From assembly GCA_023430975.1 (NCBI GenBank), contig JAEYYB010000057.1, positions 124,001 to 188,000 on the forward strand: a DNA stretch of 64,000 bases, read 5' to 3'. Made by a program: the position numbers and the translations under genes. The notes beneath the pieces are model-generated. The model was not told the origin of the DNA and searched no databases. It worked only from the letters and a program-made list of their open reading frames with translations. Of this stretch, positions 25,765-34,819 are shown piece by piece. Origin of the DNA: Bacillota bacterium. GTDB lineage: Bacteria > Bacillota > Clostridia > Acetivibrionales > DSM-2933. Numbering within the stretch: position 1 is the stretch's first letter; each line of letters starts with the position of its first letter.

Positions 25765-27039
25765 CTACCTATACCCTGCTATCAAATCATCCAAAGTATC
25801 TCTTCTCCTTATGAGCCTCACTGATCCATCCTCGCAAATAAGAACTTCCGCAGGTTTAAGCCTTAGGTTATAGTTTGAACACATGGAGTAGCCATATGCT
25901 CCTGCATCCAAAACTGCCATTATGTCGCCTTCCATAAGGTCGTCAGGAATTTCCCTGTCTTTTGCAAGTATGTCCCCTGTCTCACATATATTTCCTACAA
26001 CTGTTGAAATGCCCCTCTTACCATCATTTATCAATTTTCCATTCCTGAAAAATTTTATTTCATGGTATGAATCATACATTACCGGCCTCATGAGCACATT
26101 GAAGCCTATATCCGTTCCTACGTAACTTTTGCCATAGTTTGTTTTAATGCTGTGCACCGTTCCCAGCAAAACACCGCACTCAGCGACAATATACCTTCCC
26201 GGCTCTATTTTTATCTGCACTTCCCTACCGTATGCCTTCATCCACTCAATAATTATATTTTCCAACTCTTGTGACACCAAAGAGAGGTCAAGCCTTTCCT
26301 GGCTTTGCTTTTTATAAGGTATACCAAAGCCTCCGCCCATATCCATAAACTCAAGACCCGGGAACTTGGCAGCAATAGTTAAAAGGGATTTTACCCCTTC
26401 TATATAAGGCTTTCCGTCTAAGAACAACGATCCTATGTGCTGGTTAACTCCTGCAACCTTCAGTGAGTATTTTTCTGCTATTTGTTTTACTTCTTCAATA
26501 AAAGAACTGTCAATTCCAAACTTTGTGTTATTTCCTGCTGTAATCACCTTTTCATGGTGACCTGCACCTACTCCGGGATTAAACCTTAATGAAACCCTGC
26601 CTCCCTTATTTATTTTTCCAAAGGTTTCAAGCTGTGACAATGAGTCCACACTTACAAGAACTCCATTATCAATGGCATATTTCATTTCATCCATCGACAC
26701 ATTGTTTCCCACATAGAATATTTGAGAAGGCTCAAATCCCGCTTTTAGCAGTACATGTATTTCACCCAGAGACATAGCATCAGCATTAAGGCCCTCCTCC
26801 CTTATAATCTTCAAAAGCTCCATATTGGAATTAGCCTTGATTGAATAGTTAGCCACAAACCATGGATACTGCAAGAGGTTTTTCATTTCCCTGCAGCATT
26901 TCCTCAGAATCCTTTCATCGTATATGTATAAAGGACTGCCATATTGGCAAATCAGCTTTTGCACATCAACCCTGTTGTAAAAATCATAATCAAACACCTC
27001 ATTATTAACGCAGTCATTATCAACGCAATTATCACTCAT
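25765..27039 (-). CDS. lysA: Diaminopimelate decarboxylase
   Basis: LysA makes L-lysine from meso-diaminopimelate in the last step of lysine synthesis. The 424-residue protein has the PLP lysine in YSIKANSN, the HIGS motif in GVNQHIGS, the glycine loop MGGGFGIPY, the substrate-binding CETGD and DAGAYGYSM near the C-terminus. All catalytic elements of the fold-type III decarboxylase are present. The start at 27039 is supported by GGAGG just upstream. The gene overlaps the stop of the TrmB-type regulator by 8 bp, so the two are probably translated together. Confidence 0.95.
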   Translation of the reverse strand: MSDNCVDNDCVNNEVFDYDFYNRVDVQKLICQYGSPLYIYDERILRKCCREMKNLLQYPWFVANYSIKANSNMELLKIIREEGLNADAMSLGEIHVLLKAGFEPSQIFYVGNNVSMDEMKYAIDNGVLVSVDSLSQLETFGKINKGGRVSLRFNPGVGAGHHEKVITAGNNTKFGIDSSFIEEVKQIAEKYSLKVAGVNQHIGSLFLDGKPYIEGVKSLLTIAAKFPGLEFMDMGGGFGIPYKKQSQERLDLSLVSQELENIIIEWMKAYGREVQIKIEPGRYIVAECGVLLGTVHSIKTNYGKSYVGTDIGFNVLMRPVMYDSYHEIKFFRNGKLINDGKRGISTVVGNICETGDILAKDREIPDDLMEGDIMAVLDAGAYGYSMCSNYNLRLKPAEVLICEDGSVRLIRRRDTLDDLIAGYR

Positions 27040-27736
27040 TTTTCTTGCCTCCTTCCAGCTCTGCGAGCTTAATTTCATTTTTTAAAGAATCCTTTATGAG
27101 TTCAACCAACGGCTTATTTTTAGAATAAAGGCAAGTGTCCTGTTCACTTTCAGTTATGCTTCCTGTCAAGACATTGGAGGAATCTGCAATAATCCTTATT
27201 TGCCCAGGAGCTTTAGCTGTATAATGGATTATTACTCCATTAATATCAAGTTTCCCTGATGCTATCGCCACCACCTTAACACCTCTTTTTAAGGCATTTT
27301 GAATCTCAGCTGCAATATAAGCAAACTCAGTGCCACTCATTGATATATATACTCTTTCCCGTGCCTCATCAATGATGTTTTTCATTTTGTCCAGTATATG
27401 CTTAAATCCGGTTATTGTTATATATGGTTCATAAGGATTACAACCTTGAGGACATTCCTTTTTGATAACTTCAACAACTTCTTCCATATGCCTTAATACA
27501 TTTTTACAATATTCATCCACGGCCACAGAGGTATAACGCGGGACACTTCCCTCCACCAGATAGGCACCACCCTTTTCAACAAGAGCTGCCAATGCTTGAT
27601 AAGCATTAGCCCTTGGTATCCCCGTAACCTTTGCCGCTTCATACCCGGTAAGCTCGCCTTCTCGGGAAAGAGCAACATACAATTCCGACTCATGCCTTGT
27701 TAATCCTGTTTTCATAAGACATTCTATTAGATTCAT
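27032..27736 (-). CDS. TrmB-family transcriptional regulator
   Basis: The 234-residue protein has an N-terminal winged helix (NLIECLMKTGLTRHESELYVALSRE..., GYEAAKVTGIPRANAYQALA) typical of TrmB regulators. A C-terminal domain with a phospholipase-D-like Rossmann segment (ERVYISMSGTEF, IQNALKRGVKVVAIASG) follows. Many TrmB members sense sugars. Here the gene is directly coupled to lysA, so control of lysine synthesis or of an amino-acid signal is possible (inference). The start at 27736 is chosen from the AAAGGTGAT site upstream; an extension to 27808 has no ribosome site. Confidence 0.85.
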   Translation of the reverse strand: MNLIECLMKTGLTRHESELYVALSREGELTGYEAAKVTGIPRANAYQALAALVEKGGAYLVEGSVPRYTSVAVDEYCKNVLRHMEEVVEVIKKECPQGCNPYEPYITITGFKHILDKMKNIIDEARERVYISMSGTEFAYIAAEIQNALKRGVKVVAIASGKLDINGVIIHYTAKAPGQIRIIADSSNVLTGSITESEQDTCLYSKNKPLVELIKDSLKNEIKLAELEGGKKNE

Positions 27737-27850
27737 CCTTATCACCTTTAGTAATTCCCCAGATGCAAATAAAAAGCGGGTATTTCCATCCTGGCAAACA
27801 GACGGCAAGAAAACCCACCCACTATAAAAAACGAAACCGCATTATCACAT

Positions 27851-27954
27851 TAGGGCATGTTGAAAATATAACTTACCGTATAATTTCGCTTACGTGTTAA
27901 CTTAACTCGTTAACACACGCTCAAAACGGTAAGTAATATTTCAATCATGCCTAA
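27851..27954. repeat. 104-bp imperfect palindrome, single copy in the window
   Basis: The ends TTAGGGCATG and CATGCCTAA pair. Inward the arms continue through TGAAAATATAACTTACCGT against ACGGTAAGTAATATTTCA, then ACGTGTTAAC against GTTAACACACG, with a short centre. Its sequence is unrelated to the other palindrome family. It ends about 12 bp from the P-ATPase stop and could act as a terminator, or be a MITE. Confidence 0.75.
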
Positions 27955-27965
27955 GCTGGATATCG

Positions 27966-30620
27966 CTAGACCAGCTTTAAAACCTTGGATAATTTTTTCT
28001 CAATTTCCATAACAATAAAGGTTCCAATTCCTATTGCAATTATCTTGATCCATATGTCGCCCGAAAGAGGAGTCGTTTTAAATGCACTGTTCATAAACGG
28101 CAGGTATATGAAGGCCCATTGCAAAACTGCCATAGTGAGAATACCTATGAATATGAACTTGTTCGAGAAAAATCCTATTTTCAAAAGACCGACATGTAAT
28201 GAACGGCTATTTATGAGATATGCCGCTTCTATAACAATGAAAACTGTTACTGCTGTCGTTCTGGCTGTTTCTATGCTTCTGCCGTTTCTTAATTCAAATT
28301 CAAACATTAAGAACGATGCCGCAAGGAGAATTATACTTACAATAATTATTTTTACTATAAGCCCTTTGGTTAATAGGGGTTGAGCCGGGTTTCTTGGCTT
28401 CTTCTGCATAATACCAGGTTCCTTTGGCTCGAAAGCAAGCATCAGGCCAAGGAAAACTGCAGTTGTCATGTTGATCCATAAGATTTGTGTGGGGGTTATG
28501 GGCAAAGTCACACCAAGGAATATGGCCAGAAGTATGACCAGTCCTTCACCCAAATTGGTTGGAAGGGTCCATGTAATAAACTTTGTTAGGTTGTCAAATA
28601 CACCTCTGCCTTCCTCAACGGCGTTTTCTATTGTGGCAAAATTGTCATCCATGAGTATCATATCAGCCGAATCCTTGGCAACCTCTGTTCCGGTAATGCC
28701 CATTGCAATACCTATATCCGCTTTTTTTAACGCTGGTGCATCATTTACACCGTCACCGGTCATCGCAACAACATGGCCAAGTGCTTGCAGTGCTTCAACA
28801 AGCCTCAGTTTTTGCTCTGGGGTAACCCTTGCAAAAACATTGTTCGAAGAGGCAACATCTTTTAATTGCTCGCTGTTTAACTTTTCAAGCTCAAGGCCTG
28901 TATAGACCTTGCTTTCCTTACCTTTAGGAGCAATTCCAAGCTGCTTTGCAATTGCCAATGCGGTAACTGCATGATCTCCTGTAATCATTTTTACAATTAT
29001 ACCTGCATCATGGCATTTTTTGATGGCAGCGATAGCTTCTTCCCTTGGAGGGTCTATCATACCCTGCAGACCTAAAAATGTAAAACCTCCCTTTAAATCA
29101 TCCTCAACTATTTTGCTGTTTGATGTAATCTTATAGGCAAAAGCAAGCACTCTTAGTCCATCTGACGCTATGCTATCATAAGCCTTTGTTACATCAGCAC
29201 TTGAGTCACTTATATTCGCTAGTTTTTCAAGTGAGCCTTTCATATAAATACGGTTTTCACCATTTTCCATCTTAATAAGTACGGCCATGTACTGCCTTTC
29301 CGATTCAAATGGCAGAACCTCCAGCCTAGGATTGTTTTTTATAAGAAGATCATTATCAATTCCAGCTTTAGCTGCACAGACGAGCAGGCTTATCTCAGTA
29401 GGGTCCCCCTGTATTTCGCTTTCCCCGTCCCTGAAGTTAATTGAACTGTCATTACAAAAAACCCCACATCTTAAGGATTCCAGTAAATCTGGGTCATCAT
29501 CAGGTTTGACAGCATTTCCATTTGATAAAATACCTCCATCCTTGTCATAACCCTGTCCGGAAACATCGTAATACCCCTTTTTAGTCCATATTTTTTTAAC
29601 CGTCATGCGGTTTTCAGTGAGAGTACCTGTTTTATCCGAACAAATAACAGTAGTGCTACCAAGGGTTTCAACCACAGGAAGCTTTCTTATAATGGAATTT
29701 TTCTTTGCCATTCTTGAAACGCCTATAGCCAATGTAGCTGCCAATGCTGCAGGAAGTCCTTCAGGAATCGCACCTACAGCCAGGGCTATTGCTGCTTTAA
29801 ACATTTCAAGCCAACCTTCACCCCTGAAAACACCTACAGCAAACGTCACCACCGCCAGGATGCCAATTATGTACATCAGCAGTTTACTGAATCCTGCAAT
29901 TTTCTTAATGAGGGGTGTTTCCATCCTGACTGTTTCCTTAAGAAGATCAGAAATCTTACCCACTTCGGTGTTTGTTCCTGTAAATACAACTATTCCATAG
30001 CCTTGCCCAAATGTGACAAAGGTTGATGCAAAGGCCATGTTAACCCTGTCACCTAATATAACGTTTTCAGCAATGATTTTACTGCTTTTCTCAATAGGAA
30101 CCGACTCACCCGTCAAAGCAGACTCTTGAATTTTTAGCTGATTTGTCTGAAAAAGCCTCAAATCTGCAGGCACCTTATCTCCAGATTGTACAAAAACAAT
30201 ATCCCCAGGTACCAATTGTTTGCTGGAAATTTTAATTTTCCTCCCGCTTCTAATGACAGATGCTTCCGTCTCAATGGTGCCCGCAAGGGATTCAAGGGCT
30301 CTTAAGGCTTTTGCCTCCTGAGCAAAACCAATTACTCCGTTTAGAATAATAACAGCAAATATTACCAATGAATCGACGTGCTCTTTCATTACTAGAGTGA
30401 CTATAGCTACCAAAAGTAAAATATATATTAACGGCTGGTGAAACTGTCTCAAAAATAGAATCAGCAGGCTGTCCCTTTTAGCTCTTGCAAGCTCATTAGT
30501 TCCATATTTATTAATCCTTGCAGCAGCTTCCTCATCTGTTAAACCTTTTTCCTTGCTGGTGTTAAGTGATTTTTCTACCTGATCATCCGGCATCATAAAA
30601 ACATTTTGTAGATCGGTCAT
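27966..30620 (-). CDS. P-type calcium-transporting ATPase (P2 type)
   Basis: The 884-residue membrane pump has the SERCA/PMCA-like layout: a cation-ATPase N-terminal domain, the actuator TGES (170-173), the transmembrane-4 motif AVGAIPEGLP (281-290), the phosphorylation site D329-KTGTLT, KGSLEKL in the nucleotide domain and MTGDGVNDAP in the hinge. PEGL in helix 4 and the absence of a heavy-metal-binding N-terminus point to Ca2+ (or Mn2+) export from the cytoplasm. The C-terminal third has about six helices. The start follows GAAAGGATTTAAAT. It appears to be a single-gene unit. Confidence 0.9.
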   Translation of the reverse strand: MTDLQNVFMMPDDQVEKSLNTSKEKGLTDEEAAARINKYGTNELARAKRDSLLILFLRQFHQPLIYILLLVAIVTLVMKEHVDSLVIFAVIILNGVIGFAQEAKALRALESLAGTIETEASVIRSGRKIKISSKQLVPGDIVFVQSGDKVPADLRLFQTNQLKIQESALTGESVPIEKSSKIIAENVILGDRVNMAFASTFVTFGQGYGIVVFTGTNTEVGKISDLLKETVRMETPLIKKIAGFSKLLMYIIGILAVVTFAVGVFRGEGWLEMFKAAIALAVGAIPEGLPAALAATLAIGVSRMAKKNSIIRKLPVVETLGSTTVICSDKTGTLTENRMTVKKIWTKKGYYDVSGQGYDKDGGILSNGNAVKPDDDPDLLESLRCGVFCNDSSINFRDGESEIQGDPTEISLLVCAAKAGIDNDLLIKNNPRLEVLPFESERQYMAVLIKMENGENRIYMKGSLEKLANISDSSADVTKAYDSIASDGLRVLAFAYKITSNSKIVEDDLKGGFTFLGLQGMIDPPREEAIAAIKKCHDAGIIVKMITGDHAVTALAIAKQLGIAPKGKESKVYTGLELEKLNSEQLKDVASSNNVFARVTPEQKLRLVEALQALGHVVAMTGDGVNDAPALKKADIGIAMGITGTEVAKDSADMILMDDNFATIENAVEEGRGVFDNLTKFITWTLPTNLGEGLVILLAIFLGVTLPITPTQILWINMTTAVFLGLMLAFEPKEPGIMQKKPRNPAQPLLTKGLIVKIIIVSIILLAASFLMFEFELRNGRSIETARTTAVTVFIVIEAAYLINSRSLHVGLLKIGFFSNKFIFIGILTMAVLQWAFIYLPFMNSAFKTTPLSGDIWIKIIAIGIGTFIVMEIEKKLSKVLKLV

Positions 30621-30815
30621 ATTTAAATCCTTTCTCTTCCAATACTTTCTATATTTTATATTATGTGCCCAATTACAACCATATTAATCATTTCTATTTT
30701 TGGGTACAATCGAGGTATTTATTCATATAGTAGTAGGATGTGAGATTAATGACCGTATAATACACCTTATATTCGCTTGCTTTGAATATTTATCAACATT
30801 CCTTCAAATTTTTTC

Positions 30816-30914
30816 TATATTAAAAGTGATAAATCTATTACATTTGTCTGTCGCAAATCCCGTTGAACCGTTTGTTATTTGCTCCGCCAAATGTAAGATA
30901 ACACTTTTAATATA
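30816..30914 (-). repeat. Dispersed palindromic element, copy C
   Basis: TATATTAAAAGTG and CACTTTTAATATA form the outer arms, and ACATTTG/CAAATGT the inner arms, with core CGCAAATCCCGTTGAACCG. It lies 28 bp beyond the glycohydrolase stop, between that gene and the P-ATPase promoter. The rest of the 320-bp gap (30621-30941) shows nothing else convincing. Confidence 0.9.
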
Positions 30915-30941
30915 AGTCAAATTTGCTTTTATCTGTAGCTT

Positions 30942-31996
30942 TTAATATGGTGGAATCATTCTTCTAAGAACATGATATATAATTATGGGGTAGCATAATA
31001 TATTTCTAACCAGCACCAAAAGTACATTGGGTTGTTTTACTTTGATAGGTTTCCTACACACAAGACTTTCATACACTGCATTGCAAATATTATCAATAAA
31101 CTTCATACTATATGGCCACAATATTACTTTAGAACTCCAATCCTCCGGTATGCCTGTCCTATGAACTTTTGCCCCTATAATGCTTCCTAATATTGCTGCA
31201 GTTGTATCTGTATCACCGCCGCATCCCATGATTTGGTGCATTCCAGACTTAAAATCATCTTGGTTCCTGAGCCAGCAATGAATAACCGCAGGTACCGTAT
31301 GGTATACATAACCGCTAATTCCTTTGCTCAAACCGATATTATCACAAGAATCGAATGTAGATTCATCTTTATTTACGCTTTCAATAACAGATTCCATAGT
31401 TTTCAGAAAGCTTAAGCAATCAGTACCGGGGAGAAGTTCATTTAGTTTTTTAAAATAACTTTCAGGGCTTGTTATATGCTCCGTACTTGACATATATGCA
31501 GCCAAAGCAATTGCAAGAGCACCATTCTCAGCTTTAATATCAGTATGTGTAATCCTTGTGGAAAGTTCCACCATTTTCCTTAGCTTTCTAAAATCATTCC
31601 CGTAACATATACCTAATAAAGCACTTCTCATAGCAGGTCCATTTCCTGCAGAAAACACTCCGCTTTTAGATGCCGGAAAGCCTATCAGTAGCCGAAAACA
31701 TGATCTTAGAGTAGCAAAACCTATACCATAAGGGAGGCTTAGCAGCCATTTTTTTAGGGATGATGCCAAAGACTGAGAAAATAAATCTTCGTTGCCACCT
31801 GACCTGCAAATTGCATGGGCTATAAATATTGAATGCTCTGTATCATCTGAGATTAATCCATTACCGAATACAAACTTTTGACTATTTATTTATATAATTT
31901 TCTTTGCCGTTTTGGTGATAGTCCCTCATACAGCAACCCCATAGAGTCACCCACCATACATCCCAATAGTGAACCTAAAATTGAATCATTAGTCAT
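30942..31996 (-). pseudogene. ADP-ribosylglycohydrolase with a 1-nt frameshift
   Basis: ADP-ribosylglycohydrolases (DraG/ARH family) remove ADP-ribose from proteins. The reading frame from ATG 31996 gives MTNDSILGSLLGCMVGDSMG..., the usual start, but hits a stop at about 31888. Adding one A to the AAA run at 31889-31891 joins it to the downstream frame, which reads KFVFGNGLISDDTEHSIF and continues in frame to the stop at 30942. The metal ligands ISDDTE and CGGDTDT are both preserved. So this is a recent single-base frameshift or a sequence error. The intact part, from ATG 31769 onward (275 residues), would lack the first metal site. Palindromic copies C and D flank the gene. Confidence 0.85.
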
Positions 31997-32014
31997 AATT
32001 TAATCCACCTTATT

Positions 32015-32114
32015 TATATGAAAAGTGTTAATAATCTTACATTTGTCAGAGTAAATAACGAACGCTTTTACGAGATTTGCGATAGAGAAATGTAAAAGAT
32101 TATTCACTTTTCAT
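32015..32114 (+). repeat. Dispersed palindromic element, copy D
   Basis: Outer arms TATATGAAAAGTG and CACTTTTCAT pair and share the T-to-G variant of copy B on both sides. It lies 19 bp before the glycohydrolase ATG, so it replaces the normal promoter-proximal region of that gene. Confidence 0.9.
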
Positions 32115-32492
32115 TTAGATTGTATTAATATAACTTGGCCTTCTGAAATGGGCATGCAATCCACAATAGATAAAGATATTGTTTTTCTGTCAATATGAAA
32201 GAGCACTGAGCTCTATTATTATGTATGGATACTTTTGTAAAGATTATACCATACTTATTTTTGCGTTAACATACACACTTGTATTTGTAAAAATCTTTTA
32301 TGCTTCCTTAAGTCCATTGAATTAGATTAATACTGCTGGTAGCAACCTTCCAGATTGTCGTTAACTTGATTGTTTTGTATTCTTTACAATACTTTATGGT
32401 ATAATAATACGATAAATAGTAAAATGTTCGTATTCGAAACCTCATTTTAAAAGTCTTATTTATTCTATAATGTATTGTAGAGGAGTCAAGAT
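32115..32492. other. Intergenic region upstream of the GDSL lipoprotein
   Basis: About 380 bp without a gene. A TATAAT at 32400-32405 could be the -10 element of the GDSL gene, but I find no good -35 element at the proper distance. Confidence 0.5.
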
Positions 32493-33164
32493 ATGAAAAA
32501 TGTATTTAAGATAGTTTTTATTAGTATAATTATTATCGCGATACTTGCATCATGTAAGCAAGAAGGTGGGAATTTGATTCCTGTGCAAGGTGTTCCAAAT
32601 ACAAAAAATGCTGTAGTATTTCTTGGCGATTCGATTACTGAAGGTTATGGCCTTTCAAAAGGTGAAGCTTATCCTTCATTAATTCAAAATTACTGGGATA
32701 ACAATAATATTCCATTTCGTGCGGTTAATGAAGGAATATCCGGCAATACAACAGACGATATCATTAACCGTTTGGACAATGCTCTAACGGAAGATGCATG
32801 CTTTGTTTTTCTAGAAATAGGAGCAAATGATGCTTTCACACTTTCTGATGTAGGAGAGATCAAAAGGAAACTGAAGCAGATAATAAAAAGCATTCAGAGA
32901 AAAAATATAAAAGTTGCACTAATGGCCATGGAAATCCCTAGCGGTATACCAGGTTTAAGCAAGAGTTATTTAGAAAAATTCGCCAGTATTTATGATGATG
33001 TAGGCAAGGAACTGAAGATACCCGTAATGCCATCATTGTTGGAAGAAACATCACATGATAGTAGCCTTCTCCAAAGTGATGGAATTCACCCTTCTGCTGC
33101 CGGTCAAAAGGTGCTTGCAAAAAATATATTAAAGTTTCTCAATGAAGACTGGATACTAAAATAA
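32493..33164 (+). CDS. SGNH/GDSL-family esterase lipoprotein
   Basis: The 223-residue protein has a lipoprotein signal peptide ending in ILASC (lipidated Cys21) and should be anchored outside the membrane. The catalytic domain shows block I FLGDSITEGYG (S47), the block II/III residues EGISGNTTDD and EIGANDA, and block V DGIHPSAAG with the Asp and His of the triad. It most resembles TesA-type arylesterase/lysophospholipase members. All catalytic blocks are present. In a cellulolytic clostridium a role in deacetylating polysaccharides is possible, but sequence alone does not show the substrate. An AGAGGAG site precedes the ATG. Confidence 0.88.
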   Translation: MKNVFKIVFISIIIIAILASCKQEGGNLIPVQGVPNTKNAVVFLGDSITEGYGLSKGEAYPSLIQNYWDNNNIPFRAVNEGISGNTTDDIINRLDNALTEDACFVFLEIGANDAFTLSDVGEIKRKLKQIIKSIQRKNIKVALMAMEIPSGIPGLSKSYLEKFASIYDDVGKELKIPVMPSLLEETSHDSSLLQSDGIHPSAAGQKVLAKNILKFLNEDWILK

Positions 33165-33174
33165 GTACAGAAGA

Positions 33175-33210
33175 GCTGTAAATACTAAATGCTCTGTATC
33201 ACCTGAGATT
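33175..33210 (-). pseudogene. 36-bp relic of a second ADP-ribosylglycohydrolase gene
   Basis: This stretch matches 31819-31854 of the glycohydrolase gene at 32 of 36 bases, and all four differences are transitions. The matching part covers the metal-site codons (ISDDTEH in the gene; ISGDTEH here). No other homology is visible around it, so it is a small remnant of a duplicated or rearranged copy. Confidence 0.6.
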
Positions 33211-33236
33211 CAAATTGCATTTTCAACCGTTATACC

Positions 33237-33278
33237 AAAATCAACCGAGTTACTCCAATGGGTAACTCAGTTGATTTT
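33237..33278. terminator. Hairpin terminator downstream of the GDSL gene
   Basis: AAAATCAAC-C-GAGTTAC pairs with GTAACTC-A-GTTGATTTT around an 8-nt loop. The A-rich and T-rich flanks allow it to act in both directions. It begins 72 bp after the GDSL stop codon. The remaining gap up to 33801 holds a small GTCCC/GGGAC hairpin near 33350, palindromic copy E, and no credible gene. Confidence 0.7.
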
Positions 33279-33572
33279 GAAGTATCTTATATATGTACCT
33301 TTCAATTAATAAATATTATACAACAAAATTTTACCCACAAAAAGAAAAGTCCCATAAGGGACCTAAATAAAAATCAGACTATTAAAATTATAGAATCAGT
33401 TATCCATAGTAAAATTATACCAGAGTTTTTACAAGTTTATACATTAAAGCCTGATAAAATACTTTTAAGCTATTTAACTGTTTCATTTCCTTCATCGTAT
33501 ATTCCCGCATATTCACTTCATCACCCAAAATGTGAAGTTTATTTGCAAATTTTTCATTCTTTTTATATAATC

Positions 33573-33676
33573 TATATTAAAAGTGATAAATCTATTACAT
33601 TTGTCTGTCGCAAATCCCGTTGAACCGTCCGTTATTTGCTCCGCCAAATGTAAGATTATTAACACTTTTAATATAT
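33573..33676 (-). repeat. Dispersed palindromic element, copy E
   Basis: Full-length copy, nearly identical to copy G: outer arms TATATTAAAAGTG/CACTTTTAATATA, inner arms TTACATTTG/CAAATGTAA, core TCGCAAATCCCGTTGAACCG. It lies between the GDSL and M23 genes. Confidence 0.92.
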
Positions 33677-33801
33677 AACAGAAGCTACACAAAATCGATT
33701 TTCCAATGTATTATTTTATCGAATTTTAGTATATAATAAAAAAATCACAAAGTATTATAATATTATTGTGAGATTAAGTGTTTGAATATTGGAGTTTTTT
33801 T

Positions 33802-34740
33802 ATGAAGTCGGAAATGAAAAAGGCTAAAACAAAAAAGCATAAAGAATATCTTTCCATAATGCTTATACCCCATTCACAGGATAGAGTTAAGGTTCTAAAG
33901 ATTTCATCCTTTTACCTTAAAGTTTCGCTGTTACTTGTCACACTGCTCATTTTCATTTCAGGACTTATCGTACTAAACATCAAACTATCCGACCAGAAAA
34001 AATCATTGGAATCTAACATTGAAGATATTTCCAGACTTAATATAGAGCAAAAAAATATGATTAATGATAAGGCAAATACAATTAAAAACCTGGAGGAAAG
34101 AGAAGAGGCAATTAATGCTAAAATAAACCAGTTTACCGAGCAATATAAAGACATGGCAGAAAAGTATTTATCTGGTGGATCAGGGAGCAAGACCAGCAGA
34201 TCCGCGGACAGGACAGAGAGAACCTTTGTTGATGATATTTCCATTTTGAAAGGTAGCCTGGAAGAATTGATAGATGAAAGCAGTCATCAGAATGAGGACA
34301 TCACTGGATTATCACAAATAGATGAAAAACTCAAGAAATATATCTCTACCCTACCTACCTTATGGCCGGCTTCAGGAAGGCTCAGTTCCAAATTTGGAGA
34401 ACGTGAGGACCCCTTTAACTTTTCGGAACGTTTCCACGCGGGTATCGATATTGCTGCTGATTATGGTTCAGATATAAATGCTGCAGCAGAAGGTATCGTA
34501 ATAACTGCAGGTGCTCTACCCGGCTATGGTAAAGCAGTAATTGTTTCCCACGGTCATGGCCTTAGCACCCTATACGGTCATATATCTTCAACAGTCGCCA
34601 AAGAGGGCCAAAAAGTAAAGAAGGGTCAGTTGATAGCAAGGGTTGGAAGTACAGGCAGAAGTACAGGACCTCATCTCCACTTTGAAGTCAGGATCAATGA
34701 TACTCCTGTTGATCCCTTAAAATATCTGGATAAAAAATAA
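33802..34740 (+). CDS. M23-family metallopeptidase, membrane-anchored
   Basis: The 312-residue protein is a type II membrane protein. A basic N-terminus is followed by one helix (VSLLLVTLLIFISGLIVLNI), then an extracellular coiled coil (about 65-125) and a Ser/Gly linker. The C-terminal LytM/M23 domain has the zinc ligands in ERFHAGIDIA, SHGHGLSTLYGH and GPHLHFEV, so all are present. Such proteins cleave peptidoglycan cross-links or regulate amidases. The bactofilin gene follows 79 bp later, a pairing also known in other bacteria where bactofilin organises an M23 enzyme. The start is chosen from GGAG 7 nt before the ATG at 33802. Confidence 0.92.
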   Translation: MKSEMKKAKTKKHKEYLSIMLIPHSQDRVKVLKISSFYLKVSLLLVTLLIFISGLIVLNIKLSDQKKSLESNIEDISRLNIEQKNMINDKANTIKNLEEREEAINAKINQFTEQYKDMAEKYLSGGSGSKTSRSADRTERTFVDDISILKGSLEELIDESSHQNEDITGLSQIDEKLKKYISTLPTLWPASGRLSSKFGEREDPFNFSERFHAGIDIAADYGSDINAAAEGIVITAGALPGYGKAVIVSHGHGLSTLYGHISSTVAKEGQKVKKGQLIARVGSTGRSTGPHLHFEVRINDTPVDPLKYLDKK

Positions 34741-34752
34741 CGAAATAATACA

Positions 34753-34790
34753 TATATTAAAAGTGATTAATCTTTTACATTTATAATATA
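34753..34790 (-). repeat. Truncated palindromic element, copy F
   Basis: TATATTAAAAGTGATTAATCTT followed by TTACATTT matches the left third of copies E and G, then stops at TATAATATA. It lies between the M23 and bactofilin genes. Confidence 0.65.
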
Positions 34791-34819
34791 ACACAATACA
34801 TATTCTAAAGGAGGACAAA

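Noticed and set aside
30700..30915. Open frame of 71 codons upstream of the P-ATPase
   Set aside because: It ends inside palindromic copy C and lacks a ribosome site.
33258..33623. Open frame of 121 codons between the GDSL and M23 genes
   Set aside because: It overlaps a terminator hairpin and palindromic copy E, has no ribosome site and no family-like sequence.
30816..33676. Composite transposon bounded by palindromic copies C, D and E
   Set aside because: No transposase gene or clear target duplication is visible, and copies of the element occur singly elsewhere, so bracketing may be chance.
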